DNA of 60,227 nucleotides from an uncultured Prevotellaceae bacterium (GCA_900317305.1 ONGG01000011.1:1-60227); one strand, 5' to 3'; counted from the stretch's first letter, positions 33,313-41,631 are shown. A program made the numbers and translations. Notes: generated by a model not told the origin, from the sequence alone.

Positions 33313-36036
33313 ATGAGCGAACAGAAAAGAGTTTATACCTTCGGTAATGGAAAAGCCGAGGGTAATGCCAAAATGCGTGAGCAGTTGGGTGGCAAAGGTG
33401 CCAACCTTGCTGAGATGAACCTTATTGGAGTGCCCGTGCCTCCCGGATTCACCATCACCACCGATTGCTGCAACGAGTATTATGAAGTAGGTCAGGAGAA
33501 AATCAAGGCTATCCTTGATGCCGACGTGACCGCAGCAGTAAAGCACATCGAGAACCTCATGAACTCGAAGTTCGGTGATGCTGAGAACCCACTGTTGGTG
33601 AGCGTGCGCTCTGGTGCCCGTGCTTCCATGCCGGGTATGATGGACACCATCCTCAACCTCGGTCTCAACGACGAGGTGGCTGAGGGTATGGTGCGCAAGA
33701 CCAACAATCCTCACTTCGTCTACGACTCATATCGCCGCTTTGTGCAGATGTATGGTGATGTGGTGCTCGAGATGAAACCCGTCAACAAAGAGGATATCGA
33801 CCCGTTCGAGGAGATCATCGAGAAAGTGAAGGCCGAGCGTGGCATCAAGCTCGACAAAGACCTCTCCGTAGAGGAACTCAAGAAATTGGTGGTGCTCTTC
33901 AAGACCGCCATCAAAGAGCGTACAGGGAAAGACTTCCCCAACGATCCTATCGAGCAACTCTGGGGCGCTATCTGCGCTGTGTTCCGCAGCTGGATGAACG
34001 ACCGTGCCATCCTCTATCGCAAGATGGAAGGTATACCCGACGAGTGGGGTACTGCCGTGTCGGTGATGGCTATGGTATTCGGTAACATGGGCGACACTTC
34101 TGCCACTGGCGTTTGCTTCAGCCGTGACGCTGCCAACGGAGAGAACCTCTTCAATGGTGAGTATCTCGTCAACGCACAGGGCGAGGACGTGGTGGCTGGT
34201 ATCCGCACACCACAGCAGATCACAAAGGTTGGCTCGCAGCGCTGGGCACAGCGCGCCGGCATCAGCGAGGAAGAGCGTGTGGCCAAGTATCCTTCCATGG
34301 AGGAGGCTATGCCCGAGATTTATGCCGAGCTCAACGACATCCAGGAGCGTCTCGAGAACCACTACCGCGATATGCAGGATATGGAGTTCACCGTGCAGGA
34401 GGGCAAACTCTGGTTCCTCCAGACACGTAACGGCAAGCGCACAGGTGCTGCCATGGTGAAGATTGCCATCGACCTGCTCCACGAGGGTATGATCGACGAG
34501 AAGACCGCCATCTTACGTTGTGAGCCTCAGAAGCTCGACGAGCTGCTCCACCCCGTGTTCGACAAGGTGGCGCTCTCACAGGCCAAGGTTATCGCACAGG
34601 GATTGCCCGCAAGCCCGGGTGCCGGATGCGGACAGATCGTGTTCCATGCCGAAGATGCAAAAGCATGGCATGAGGACGGACACAAGGTGGTGCTCGTACG
34701 TATCGAGACCTCGCCCGAGGATCTCGCCGGTATGGCTGCTGCCGAGGGTATCCTCACCGCACGTGGTGGTATGACCTCACACGCTGCTGTGGTGGCCCGT
34801 GGTATGGGCAAGTGCTGCGTTTCGGGTGTAGGCGCTCTTAACGTCAACTACCATGCCAAGACTGTTGAGATCGACGGCGTAGTATATAAAGAAGGTGACT
34901 ACATCTCCATCAACGGTACTACAGGTCAGGTCTATGCAGGCGAGGTGCCCACAAAGGCTGCCGAACTGAGTGGTGACTTCAAGGAGCTCATGGACCTCTG
35001 CGACAAGTACACCAAACTGCAGGTGCGTACCAATGCCGACACCCCACACGATGCACAGGTGGCCCGCGCATTCGGTGCCAAGGGAATCGGACTTACCCGT
35101 ACAGAGCACATGTTCTTCGACGATAAGAAGATCATTGCTATGCGCGAGATGATTCTCTCCGACACCCCAGAAGACCGCGAGAAGGCTCTTGCCAAGTTGC
35201 TGCCCTACCAGAAGGCTGACTTCAAGGGTATCCTCGAGGCTATGGATGGCTGCCCCGTCAACATCCGCTTGCTCGACCCGCCACTCCATGAGTTCGTACC
35301 CCACGATCTTGCTGGACAGCAGACCATGGCTAAAGAGATGAACGTCGACCTGGATACCATCCAGCGCCGCGTGGCCAGCCTCGCCGAGAACAACCCGATG
35401 CTCGGACACCGTGGATGCCGTCTGGGTATCACATTCCCCGAAATCACTGCCATGCAGACACGTGCCATCCTCTCGGCTGCCTGCGAACTGAAACTCGAGG
35501 GTAAGAACCCAAAGCCCGAGATCATGGTGCCACTCATTGGTATCCTCTATGAGCTCAAGCAGCAGAAGGAGATTATCCAGAAGACAGCCAAAGAGGTGTT
35601 TGCTGAGTATGGCATCGAGATCGAGTTCGAAATCGGTACCATGATCGAGATTCCTCGTGCTGCCCTCACCGCCGACCGCATCGCTACAGAGGCTGAGTAC
35701 TTCTCATTCGGTACCAACGACCTCACCCAGATGACATTCGGCTACAGCCGCGACGATATCGCCAGCTTCTTGCCTGTTTACCTCAACAAGAAGATCCTCA
35801 AGGTCGACCCGTTCCAGGTTCTCGACCAGAATGGTGTCGGACAACTCATCAAGATGGCTGTGGAGAAGGGCAAGAGCGTACGCCCGAACCTGCGCACCGG
35901 TATCTGTGGTGAGCATGGTGGAGAGCCCAGCTCGGTGAAGTTCTGTGCCAAGATCGGTATGGACTATGCCAGCTGCTCGCCCTTCCGTGTGCCCATCGCA
36001 CGCCTCGCAGCAGCACAGGCCGCAGTAGAAGAGTAA
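33313..36036 (+). CDS. ppdK: Pyruvate, phosphate dikinase
   Basis: A 907-aa enzyme that interconverts pyruvate + ATP + Pi and PEP + AMP + PPi. The ATP-grasp domain is N-terminal (GGKGANLAEMNLIGVPVPPG near 27), the swivelling domain carries the phospho-His in GGMTSHAAVVARGMGKC near 487, and the C-terminal PEP/pyruvate barrel carries GLTRTEHMFF near 595 and GICGEHGGEP near 863. Length fits PPDK (870-910) rather than PEP synthase. In anaerobes it often runs towards ATP, using PPi, which ties it to the pyrophosphatase 3 kb away. Own promoter and strong terminator. Confidence 0.97.
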   Translation: MSEQKRVYTFGNGKAEGNAKMREQLGGKGANLAEMNLIGVPVPPGFTITTDCCNEYYEVGQEKIKAILDADVTAAVKHIENLMNSKFGDAENPLLVSVRSGARASMPGMMDTILNLGLNDEVAEGMVRKTNNPHFVYDSYRRFVQMYGDVVLEMKPVNKEDIDPFEEIIEKVKAERGIKLDKDLSVEELKKLVVLFKTAIKERTGKDFPNDPIEQLWGAICAVFRSWMNDRAILYRKMEGIPDEWGTAVSVMAMVFGNMGDTSATGVCFSRDAANGENLFNGEYLVNAQGEDVVAGIRTPQQITKVGSQRWAQRAGISEEERVAKYPSMEEAMPEIYAELNDIQERLENHYRDMQDMEFTVQEGKLWFLQTRNGKRTGAAMVKIAIDLLHEGMIDEKTAILRCEPQKLDELLHPVFDKVALSQAKVIAQGLPASPGAGCGQIVFHAEDAKAWHEDGHKVVLVRIETSPEDLAGMAAAEGILTARGGMTSHAAVVARGMGKCCVSGVGALNVNYHAKTVEIDGVVYKEGDYISINGTTGQVYAGEVPTKAAELSGDFKELMDLCDKYTKLQVRTNADTPHDAQVARAFGAKGIGLTRTEHMFFDDKKIIAMREMILSDTPEDREKALAKLLPYQKADFKGILEAMDGCPVNIRLLDPPLHEFVPHDLAGQQTMAKEMNVDLDTIQRRVASLAENNPMLGHRGCRLGITFPEITAMQTRAILSAACELKLEGKNPKPEIMVPLIGILYELKQQKEIIQKTAKEVFAEYGIEIEFEIGTMIEIPRAALTADRIATEAEYFSFGTNDLTQMTFGYSRDDIASFLPVYLNKKILKVDPFQVLDQNGVGQLIKMAVEKGKSVRPNLRTGICGEHGGEPSSVKFCAKIGMDYASCSPFRVPIARLAAAQAAVEE

Positions 36037-36040
36037 TTTC

Positions 36041-36090
36041 ATTATATCATTCGGCAAGCCGTCATCGACGGCTTGCCGGATATAATTTTT
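36041..36090 (+). terminator. Terminator of ppdK
   Basis: 12-bp perfect stem CGGCAAGCCGTC (36052-36063) / GACGGCTTGCCG (36067-36078), extended by ATTATATC (36041-36048) / GATATAAT (36079-36086) and followed by T5. Confidence 0.88.
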
Positions 36091-36106
36091 AGAAAGAATT
36101 TAAAAG

Positions 36107-36412
36107 ATGGATGCATTTGACAAATTAGGCATAGTTTGTTTAGTATTTGCCGCACTCGTAGTAGTACCTCTCTCCCTGAGGCTTTTTATGGGATGCCATG
36201 ATTGGCTTTTGGTTATCCTGGCTGCGATTATCTCTTTTCCTCTGCTGTGGATAGCAGGGCTCAACACTTGTGAGTTCCTTACAAAACCCTTCAGTGAGAA
36301 GGGATTGACAGGCCTCTTCTCCTGGATTGTTGTTGTCGTTTTGGCAGCAATCGTCTATGCAGTGCTGGGTGGCTTCCTGTATTTCCTCTTCAAGTTTGTG
36401 CAAGTAATCTAA
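36107..36412 (+). CDS. Small membrane protein, 101 aa
   Basis: Three predicted membrane helices: about residues 8-28, 31-52 (around DWLLVILAAIISFPLLWIAG) and 72-95 (FSWIVVVVLAAIVYAVLGGF). A short loop between helices 2 and 3 holds TCEFLTKPFSEKG. I do not recognise a family. It starts 17 nt after the ppdK terminator and is followed 17 nt after its stop by another terminator, so it is expressed either by read-through from ppdK or from a promoter I cannot see. Confidence 0.65.
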   Translation: MDAFDKLGIVCLVFAALVVVPLSLRLFMGCHDWLLVILAAIISFPLLWIAGLNTCEFLTKPFSEKGLTGLFSWIVVVVLAAIVYAVLGGFLYFLFKFVQVI

Positions 36413-36429
36413 ACGATGACTGCCACTGG

Positions 36430-36475
36430 AAAAGTCACAAGGGAAAGGTTTTTTGCCTTTCCCTTGTGACTTTTT
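36430..36475. terminator. Bidirectional terminator
   Basis: A 19-bp perfect stem (36430-36448 with 36456-36474) that begins with AAAA and ends with TTTTT, serving the 101-aa gene on the plus strand and the ribbon-helix-helix gene on the minus strand. Confidence 0.9.
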
Positions 36476-36491
36476 GTTCCCTGAGGGTTGC

Positions 36492-36695
36492 TTATCCTTC
36501 CTCGGAATCTTTCTTCTCGGGAGTGTGATGCCGCTTGGGCAGCCTTCCGTCTTTTCTCAGCGCCTCGGTGATTATCCATTGCAACTGGCCATTCACCGAC
36601 CTGAACTCATCGGCGGCCCACTTCTCGATGGCGCTCATGGTGGCACCATCGATGCGAAGGACGAAACTCTTGGTCTTGTTCTCTTTCTTGGCCAT
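36492..36695 (-). CDS. Arc/ribbon-helix-helix DNA-binding-like protein
   Basis: A 67-aa basic protein. KTKSFVLRIDGATMSAIEKW is a typical RHH strand-helix start and DEFRSVNGQLQWIITEALRK the second helix, like Arc or MetJ-type repressors; the tail is charged and disordered. It is 24 nt behind the SPFH gene in the same operon. It may autoregulate the operon; no operator is recognised. Confidence 0.75.
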   Translation of the reverse strand: MAKKENKTKSFVLRIDGATMSAIEKWAADEFRSVNGQLQWIITEALRKDGRLPKRHHTPEKKDSEEG

Positions 36696-36719
36696 CTGCA
36701 GAAATGATTGTTGGTCTGC

Positions 36720-37667
36720 TTATTGGTTCAATGTGCCTGCGTTGACTACGGGCTGGGCGTTGTCGTCGCCGCAAAGCACCACGAGCAGGTTGCTCACCAT
36801 GGCGGCACGCTTGTCGTCGTCCAGATCCACAATCTCCTCGTCGCTCAGTTTGTCGAGGGCCATCTTCACCATCGATACGGCACCATCCACAATCTTCTCT
36901 CGGGCACTGATAATGGCTTCTGCCTGCTGACGACGGAGCATGACGGCTGCAATCTCTGGGGCATAGGCCAGATAGTTGATGCGGGCCTCCACAATCTCGA
37001 TGCCAGCCATGGCCAGACGCTCGTTAAGCTTCTGCTCCAACACCTTGTTCACTTCGTTGCCACTGCTGCGGAGCGTGGGCTCTTTCACTTGGGCGTCGTT
37101 GTTGTCATAGGCATACTGGCCGGCCACCTGACGAAGGGCGGCATCGCTCTGTATCTTCACGAAATTCTCCAGTGCGCGCATGATGCCGTTCACGTTCTTT
37201 CCTATTTGGCCTACTCCCTGGGCCATGGTCTGGGAGTCAATCTCAAAGAGGGCCCTGTAGGTGTCGCTGAGTTTCCACACCAGCACCAGACCTATCATCA
37301 CGGGATTGCCTACCTTGTCGTTCACCTTGATGGGCTGAGCGTCAAGGTTGCGGGCGCGAAGCGAGAGGCTTTTCGTGTTGATGAGCGGGTTCACCCAGTT
37401 GAATCCCACTTTCGTGAATGTGCCGCGGTATTTGCCGAAAAACATCATCACACGGGCCTCGTTGGGCTCTAGCAATACGAATCCCTTGAAGCAGATGACC
37501 AGTATGGCACATATCAATACACCTATGATACACTCTGGGCCTCCGTCTTTGCTGATCAGGTTGTCGCCAGTGAAGTATAGGGTGACAAGCAGCAATACCA
37601 ATAGCACCAGTAGCATCACAAATCCATTCACCGTAATTCCCTTGAAGGGATATTCTTTCTTTTCCAT
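36720..37667 (-). CDS. SPFH/Band 7 domain membrane protein
   Basis: A 315-aa protein with two adjacent N-terminal hydrophobic segments (about 13-35 and 45-63: VMLLVLLVLLLVTLYF, IGVLICAILVICFKGFVLL) and a Band 7 domain at about 65-250 (VLLEPNEARVMMFFGKYRGT, GFNWVNPL, SLRARNLDAQPIKVNDKVGN), followed by a helical coiled region (LRRQQAEAIISAREKIVDGA). SPFH proteins form large ring assemblies in membranes and organise other proteins or proteases. The ATG at 37667 was chosen over a GTG at 37673. Operon with the RHH gene. Confidence 0.9.
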   Translation of the reverse strand: MEKKEYPFKGITVNGFVMLLVLLVLLLVTLYFTGDNLISKDGGPECIIGVLICAILVICFKGFVLLEPNEARVMMFFGKYRGTFTKVGFNWVNPLINTKSLSLRARNLDAQPIKVNDKVGNPVMIGLVLVWKLSDTYRALFEIDSQTMAQGVGQIGKNVNGIMRALENFVKIQSDAALRQVAGQYAYDNNDAQVKEPTLRSSGNEVNKVLEQKLNERLAMAGIEIVEARINYLAYAPEIAAVMLRRQQAEAIISAREKIVDGAVSMVKMALDKLSDEEIVDLDDDKRAAMVSNLLVVLCGDDNAQPVVNAGTLNQ

Positions 37668-37704
37668 AATCACAGAATTTTAAAATGATATTATTTTGAT
37701 ATCA

Positions 37705-37736
37705 CAAAGATATGTCATTTTTCCTTACGTTCCAAA
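37705..37736 (-). promoter_or_regulatory. Promoter of SPFH-RHH operon
   Basis: Minus strand: TTTG (37736-37733), 20-nt spacer, TATCTTTG (37712-37705). Confidence 0.68.
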
Positions 37737-37752
37737 TGTTTTTCGATTTTTT

Positions 37753-37783
37753 TTTGGAATAATCATTTTTTTTAATAATTTTG
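37753..37783 (+). promoter_or_regulatory. Promoter of the PP2C-like gene
   Basis: TTTG at 37753-37756, 19-nt spacer, TAATTTTG at 37776-37783. The leader of about 112 nt holds two short ORFs: 37818-37853 (11 aa) and 37859-37912 (17 aa), the second overlapping the PP2C start. Confidence 0.6.
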
Positions 37784-37901
37784 CCCCGATTTCTATCATT
37801 CTGGCCCTTTTCTGCACATGGACAGATTTGTTATTCCATCAGTTGATTTGTAAGCCAGATGATGACAGATGATAAAGGTACCAAACTGACCAATTTGAGA
37901 G

Positions 37902-39281
37902 ATGAAATTTGATATTCTGAAACCACAGTCGTTTTGCGTGGGCGGTAAGGACAAGGTCTTGGAGGATAATCTCTTCCCCGAGGCTGGTTCGGGAACCGTG
38001 CACGACAGGTTGTTCCTTGTTGCCGATGGTATGGGCGGACAAGGAAAAGGCGATGTTGCCAGTGCTTCTTTATGCCGTTCCATCCCCGAATTCTTGTTCC
38101 AGAACACCTGCAGTGATGAGCCTTTGACTGCCGATTTGCTGCATCTCACGCTGCTCGATGCCTACAAGCAACTGGCGCAAGACTGCACCAATGGCGGTGG
38201 AGTAATGTTCGCAATGGTATATTTCCATCGGCAGGGAGTGATGGCAGCCCATGTGGGCAATTGCCGCATCTACCAATTCCGCCCCAAGACACGCACCTTA
38301 TTATATAAATCACGCGACGACTTCAAGGCGGCCACACCCGATATGGTGCAGCCCATCGAACCCACGCACAAGAATCTCACCAACGTCAAGTATGGTGACT
38401 ATTTCCTCATGCTCACCAAAGGTGCCCATGCCAGCATCAACGAGGAACAGTTGTTCGGCGTGCTCAGCGAGGCAATCAATGACGAGGCGAAACTGCGGAA
38501 AATCAGACAACTCATTGGCGAAAACAAGGAAGACTGCACCGTGAGCCTTGTCCGCGTGAGTGGTGTGATGGTCGAGGCCATCGACGAGCATGTGAAAGAC
38601 GAGGCAGAACCCACTCCTGTAGTTGTGGCTCCTGCTCCGAAACCCCAGCCGAAACCGCAGCCGAAACCCCAACCCAAGCCACAGCCGAAACCTCAACCCA
38701 AGCCCCAAACAGAGAAATTGGTGCCTAAAGAGCAGGTTGCCCAGGTGCGCACACCTGAGGAAGGCGTCGGTGAGTCGGTGAACACCGAGGAAAAGAAAAG
38801 CGGATTCCCCGTTGTGCCTGTCACGGCCTTGCTGCTGGTGGGATTGGCCATCGGCTTCTATTTGTGGTCGAGAAGCCAGTTCAACTCCAATGAAGAGGAG
38901 GTGGAGGCACCGGTGGTGGTGCGTAAGGATAGTGTGAAAAAGGACACGATCAATATCATGCGGAATGAGAATGCCAAGTCGAAGGTGAACGACGACCTCT
39001 TCAAACTGCCCGAGGCGCAGAAGACCGATGAGCAGAAGAAGCCTGAGGCCGAGCAAAAACGCCCGGAAACCGAGCGTGTGCCTGAAGTGTCGACAGAGAA
39101 TAGTGCTGAAAACAATCCTGCGGCCACCGACCCGTCGGCCGCTACTGCAGCGCCTGCCACTCCGGCGGCTACTCCTCCTGCCACACCTTCGACTCCCACG
39201 ACGCAGCCGGCTGCAGGGCCACCTGCCGACAACCCCGCTCCGTCTACCGTAGAGCCCAAGCCTGTGATTCCCGAAGAGTGA
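37902..39281 (+). CDS. Degenerate PP2C phosphatase-like membrane protein with Pro-rich linker
   Basis: A 459-aa protein. Residues about 1-225 are a PP2C-like domain: EDN near 21, VADGMGGQGKGDVA near 40, and EDCTVSLVRV near 208. Two usual acidic positions are changed: the VGD motif reads HVGNCRIY, and the metal-binding Asp of the TDG motif is Lys (LMLTKGAHASI). It may therefore be a pseudophosphatase. A PKPQ repeat linker (about 245-268), one membrane helix (about 305-322, VVPVTALLLVGLAIGFYLW) and a long Ala/Pro/Thr-rich extracytoplasmic tail follow. No partner kinase or FHA gene is nearby. Divergent from the SPFH gene. Confidence 0.78.
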   Translation: MKFDILKPQSFCVGGKDKVLEDNLFPEAGSGTVHDRLFLVADGMGGQGKGDVASASLCRSIPEFLFQNTCSDEPLTADLLHLTLLDAYKQLAQDCTNGGGVMFAMVYFHRQGVMAAHVGNCRIYQFRPKTRTLLYKSRDDFKAATPDMVQPIEPTHKNLTNVKYGDYFLMLTKGAHASINEEQLFGVLSEAINDEAKLRKIRQLIGENKEDCTVSLVRVSGVMVEAIDEHVKDEAEPTPVVVAPAPKPQPKPQPKPQPKPQPKPQPKPQTEKLVPKEQVAQVRTPEEGVGESVNTEEKKSGFPVVPVTALLLVGLAIGFYLWSRSQFNSNEEEVEAPVVVRKDSVKKDTINIMRNENAKSKVNDDLFKLPEAQKTDEQKKPEAEQKRPETERVPEVSTENSAENNPAATDPSAATAAPATPAATPPATPSTPTTQPAAGPPADNPAPSTVEPKPVIPEE

Positions 39282-39298
39282 TGCTTACCTTTTTATAC

Positions 39299-39341
39299 AG
39301 AAGCCATAAAGACCATTTCTTTATGGCTTCTGCCGTTTTTT
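39299..39341 (+). terminator. Terminator of the PP2C-like gene
   Basis: 14-bp perfect stem, AGAAGCCATAAAGA (39299-39312) / TCTTTATGGCTTCT (39318-39331), then GCCG and T6. Confidence 0.82.
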
Positions 39342-39427
39342 GAGGGTGTAGGGATTTTCCCCCAAACAATAGGATTTTCCTACCATCAGAATAGGAGAAT
39401 TCCTTTTCCGGGTATCTTCTTTTCGCA

Positions 39428-39530
39428 TATCTTTGCCTTCGAAAACATGCATAATCAGTTCTTTGAATAATCCCTTGACTATTTTTTTGAGGTAGGGTGG
39501 ATGTGAATCCGGTCTGCCTCCATTTTTTTT
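39428..39530 (+). promoter_or_regulatory. Short promoter-to-hairpin unit: attenuator or sRNA
   Basis: TATCTTTG at 39428-39435 is a -7 box; transcription would start near 39442. At 39489-39520 GAGGTAG pairs with CTGCCTC (one G-T pair), enclosing GGAT/ATCC, and T8 follows at 39523-39530. The RNA would be about 90 nt. The part GTGAATCCGGTCTGCCTCC is reminiscent of the core of cobalamin riboswitches but lacks the GCAACTGTA element. A second weak -7 box, TAAATTTG at 39556-39563, may serve the ABC gene itself. Confidence 0.4.
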
Positions 39531-39589
39531 GTCCCTGATGGAGTTATTCTGCTTTTAAATTTGTAAATTCGCAACCTAATTCATTGTTT

Positions 39590-40372
39590 ATGGAAAGTGT
39601 AAGACTGGAAAAACTCACTATAGGATATCTGAGCAAGAAGAATAGGAAAACCGTGGCAACCGACATCAACGCATCGCTCGAAAGCAGTCGTATGACCTGT
39701 CTCATCGGTCCCAATGGGGTGGGGAAGTCAACATTGCTGCGCACACTCTCTGCTTTCCAGCCGCCACTCAATGGAGCCGTCTTTATTCATGGCAAGAACC
39801 TTGCCTCGCTCAAGGAGAAGCAACTCGCCAAGATGGTGGGGGTGGTGCTCACCGCCAAACCCGATGTGCAGAATATGACCGTGGAAGAGATGGTGGGACT
39901 GGGCAGGAGTCCGTATACGGGATTCTGGGGCACGCTCAACGCCGATGACAAAGCCATTGTAGACGAGGCCATCGACATGGTGGGAATACGGCCGCTCGCT
40001 TCGCGTATGATACAGACGCTGAGTGATGGCGAAAGGCAGAAGGTGATGATCGCCAAGGCGCTTGCCCAGCAAACTCCCGTCATCTTCCTCGACGAGCCAA
40101 CGGCCTTTCTCGACTACCCCAGCAAAGTAGAGATGATGCAATTGCTTCACCGGCTGAGCCGCACGGCCGACAAGACGATATTGCTCTCCACGCACGACCT
40201 GGAACTTGTCCTGCAAATCGCCGACACGGTGTGGCTCATGAGCGATGGCGGACATCTCGACATGGGCACGCCACATCAGTTGGCCGAAAGTGGTGCGCTG
40301 AGCAATTTCATAGAGAAGAAAGGCATTGTCTTCGACAGGAAACAGTTGTCGGTGAGGGTGCTCTCCGACTGA
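39590..40372 (+). CDS. ABC transporter ATPase, iron-siderophore/heme/B12 type, orphan
   Basis: A 260-aa ATPase. Walker A GPNGVGKST near 40, Q-loop region VVLTAKPDVQ, signature LSDGERQKVMIAKAL near 144, Walker B VIFLDEPTAFLDYPS near 164 and switch His STHDL near 198. It resembles FecE/BtuD/HmuV subunits. No membrane permease (FecCD/BtuC type) or binding protein is next to it, so it either partners with proteins encoded elsewhere or is left over from a larger operon. ATG 39590 was preferred over a TTG at 39584. Confidence 0.88.
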   Translation: MESVRLEKLTIGYLSKKNRKTVATDINASLESSRMTCLIGPNGVGKSTLLRTLSAFQPPLNGAVFIHGKNLASLKEKQLAKMVGVVLTAKPDVQNMTVEEMVGLGRSPYTGFWGTLNADDKAIVDEAIDMVGIRPLASRMIQTLSDGERQKVMIAKALAQQTPVIFLDEPTAFLDYPSKVEMMQLLHRLSRTADKTILLSTHDLELVLQIADTVWLMSDGGHLDMGTPHQLAESGALSNFIEKKGIVFDRKQLSVRVLSD

Positions 40373-40385
40373 CGGGTATGGCTCT

Positions 40386-41153
40386 TTACCCCTCCTTCAC
40401 CGTCAGACGCACAATGTAGATGCTCGACTCGTAGAGCAACCAGATGGGAAGTGCTACAATGAAGAGTGTGAAGGCATCGGTGGTGGGGGTGATGATGGCC
40501 GATAAAATCAGGATGGCCACAATGGCATGACGGCGGTAGGCCGACATGAAGTGCGCCTTGAGCAAGCCCAGAGCAGCCATGAGCCAACTCACCACAGGCA
40601 ACTCAAAAACCACACCCATCACAAGGTTCATCGATACCAATGTGTCCGTATACGATTGGATGGTGAGCATGTTGCTCACCTCACTGCTTACCTGATAGGT
40701 GCCCAGGAATTTCACGGTAAGGGGGAAGACCAGAAAATAATTCACCAGCGTTCCCAACATGAACATCAGATAAGAGGCCAGCACCACCCTTACCGCATAG
40801 TGGCGCTCCTTGTCATAAAGAGCGGGAGAGACGAATCCAAACAATTGGTAGATGACATAAGGCATGGCGGCCAACAATCCCGCATAGCACGCCACCCTTA
40901 AGTGAATCATGAACTGCTCGGTGAGGCCGGTGTTCATCAGACTGATGGAGAATGGAGCCACACCCAGCAGACGATAGGTGATGAAGTCGCTGGTGTGAGG
41001 AGCAAGGACAACATAAAACAGCGTGTCCTTGAAGCAAAAGGCCAATACGGCGAATAGAGCCACGATGCACAATATCCTGATGATGCAACTGCGCAATTCG
41101 TCGAGATGGTCCCAAAACGTACCAAGATGGTCGGGATTCTCCGGAGCGCTCAT
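40386..41153 (-). CDS. tatC: Twin-arginine translocase subunit TatC
   Basis: A 255-aa protein with six predicted membrane helices. The N-terminal [16 protein letters not shown] near 13 and [21 protein letters not shown] near 103 are the conserved signal-peptide-binding regions. With TatA it exports folded proteins across the inner membrane. Its ATG overlaps the tatA stop (ATGA, 41153-41150), giving translational coupling. Confidence 0.95.
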   Translation of the reverse strand: MSAPENPDHLGTFWDHLDELRSCIIRILCIVALFAVLAFCFKDTLFYVVLAPHTSDFITYRLLGVAPFSISLMNTGLTEQFMIHLRVACYAGLLAAMPYVIYQLFGFVSPALYDKERHYAVRVVLASYLMFMLGTLVNYFLVFPLTVKFLGTYQVSSEVSNMLTIQSYTDTLVSMNLVMGVVFELPVVSWLMAALGLLKAHFMSAYRRHAIVAILILSAIITPTTDAFTLFIVALPIWLLYESSIYIVRLTVKEG

Positions 41154-41353
41154 TCCTTCGAGGCTTCGTCCTTCTCCTGCTTCTCAGGAGCACCTTGCTT
41201 GTCCGACTTTTCTTCCAGGTCGTTCATCCCTTCCTTGAAACTCTTCACACCCTTGCCAAGTCCACGCATCAATTCGGGTATCTTCTTGCCGCCGAAGAGC
41301 AGGAGGATGATAAGGGCAATAATCAGTATTTCCTGTGTGCCAATTCCAAACAT
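41150..41353 (-). CDS. tatA: Twin-arginine translocase subunit TatA
   Basis: A 67-aa protein: one N-terminal membrane helix ([20 protein letters not shown]), the FGGKKIPEL hinge, an amphipathic helix ([18 protein letters not shown]) and an acidic/basic tail. It forms the Tat pore. The start is ATG 41353; the longer frame from a TTG at 41380 falls in the promoter. First gene of tatAC. Two promoter-bearing repeats lie upstream. Confidence 0.93.
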   Translation of the reverse strand: MFGIGTQEILIIALIILLLFGGKKIPELMRGLGKGVKSFKEGMNDLEEKSDKQGAPEKQEKDEASKE

Positions 41354-41377
41354 GACTTTCAAATAATGGTTTGCTTG

Positions 41378-41440
41378 CAAAGTTAGTGCAAGGCGAGTGG
41401 AAATCCAAACAAAATACGAAGTTTTTTTGTTTGGTTTCCC
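41378..41440 (-). repeat. Promoter-bearing palindromic repeat, tatA copy 1
   Basis: 63 bp, identical to 41469-41531. Read on the minus strand: -33 TTTG (41409-41406), 20 nt, -7 TAACTTTG (41385-41378), 25 nt before the tatA ATG. The centre is an imperfect palindrome (GGAAATCCAAACAAAA with TTTTGTTTGGTTTCC). Confidence 0.85.
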
Positions 41441-41468
41441 GAGCCGCCGCCTAACCTCGGCCGAAGAC

Positions 41469-41531
41469 CAAAGTTAGTGCAAGGCGAGTGGAAATCCAAA
41501 CAAAATACGAAGTTTTTTTGTTTGGTTTCCC
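41469..41531 (-). repeat. Promoter-bearing palindromic repeat, tatA copy 2
   Basis: Exact second copy, 91 bp from the first. It provides another full promoter: TTTG (41500-41497) and TAACTTTG (41476-41469). The 28 bp between the copies are GC-rich and include CTAACCTCG (41451-41459), an imperfect inverted match to the repeat's left end CAAAGTTAG. A GC-rich hairpin (GCCGCGGC, 41555-41562 with 41566-41573) lies beyond copy 2. Confidence 0.85.
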
Positions 41532-41631
41532 ATTGGGTTGCCTCTTCTCCGTATGCCGCGGCTGAGCCGCGGCCCATCATAGCCAAAATAGTTAATAATA
41601 CCCCATGAAAATATTTTTTTCCATCGTTTTT

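Noticed and set aside
38640-38712. CRISPR-like short tandem repeats
   Set aside because: They are in-frame codons for the PKPQ linker of the PP2C-like protein, without spacers.
39489-39530. Functional cobalamin riboswitch
   Set aside because: Only a short stretch resembles the core; the GCAACTGTA segment and the receptor helices are missing. Kept only as a possible remnant in the findings.
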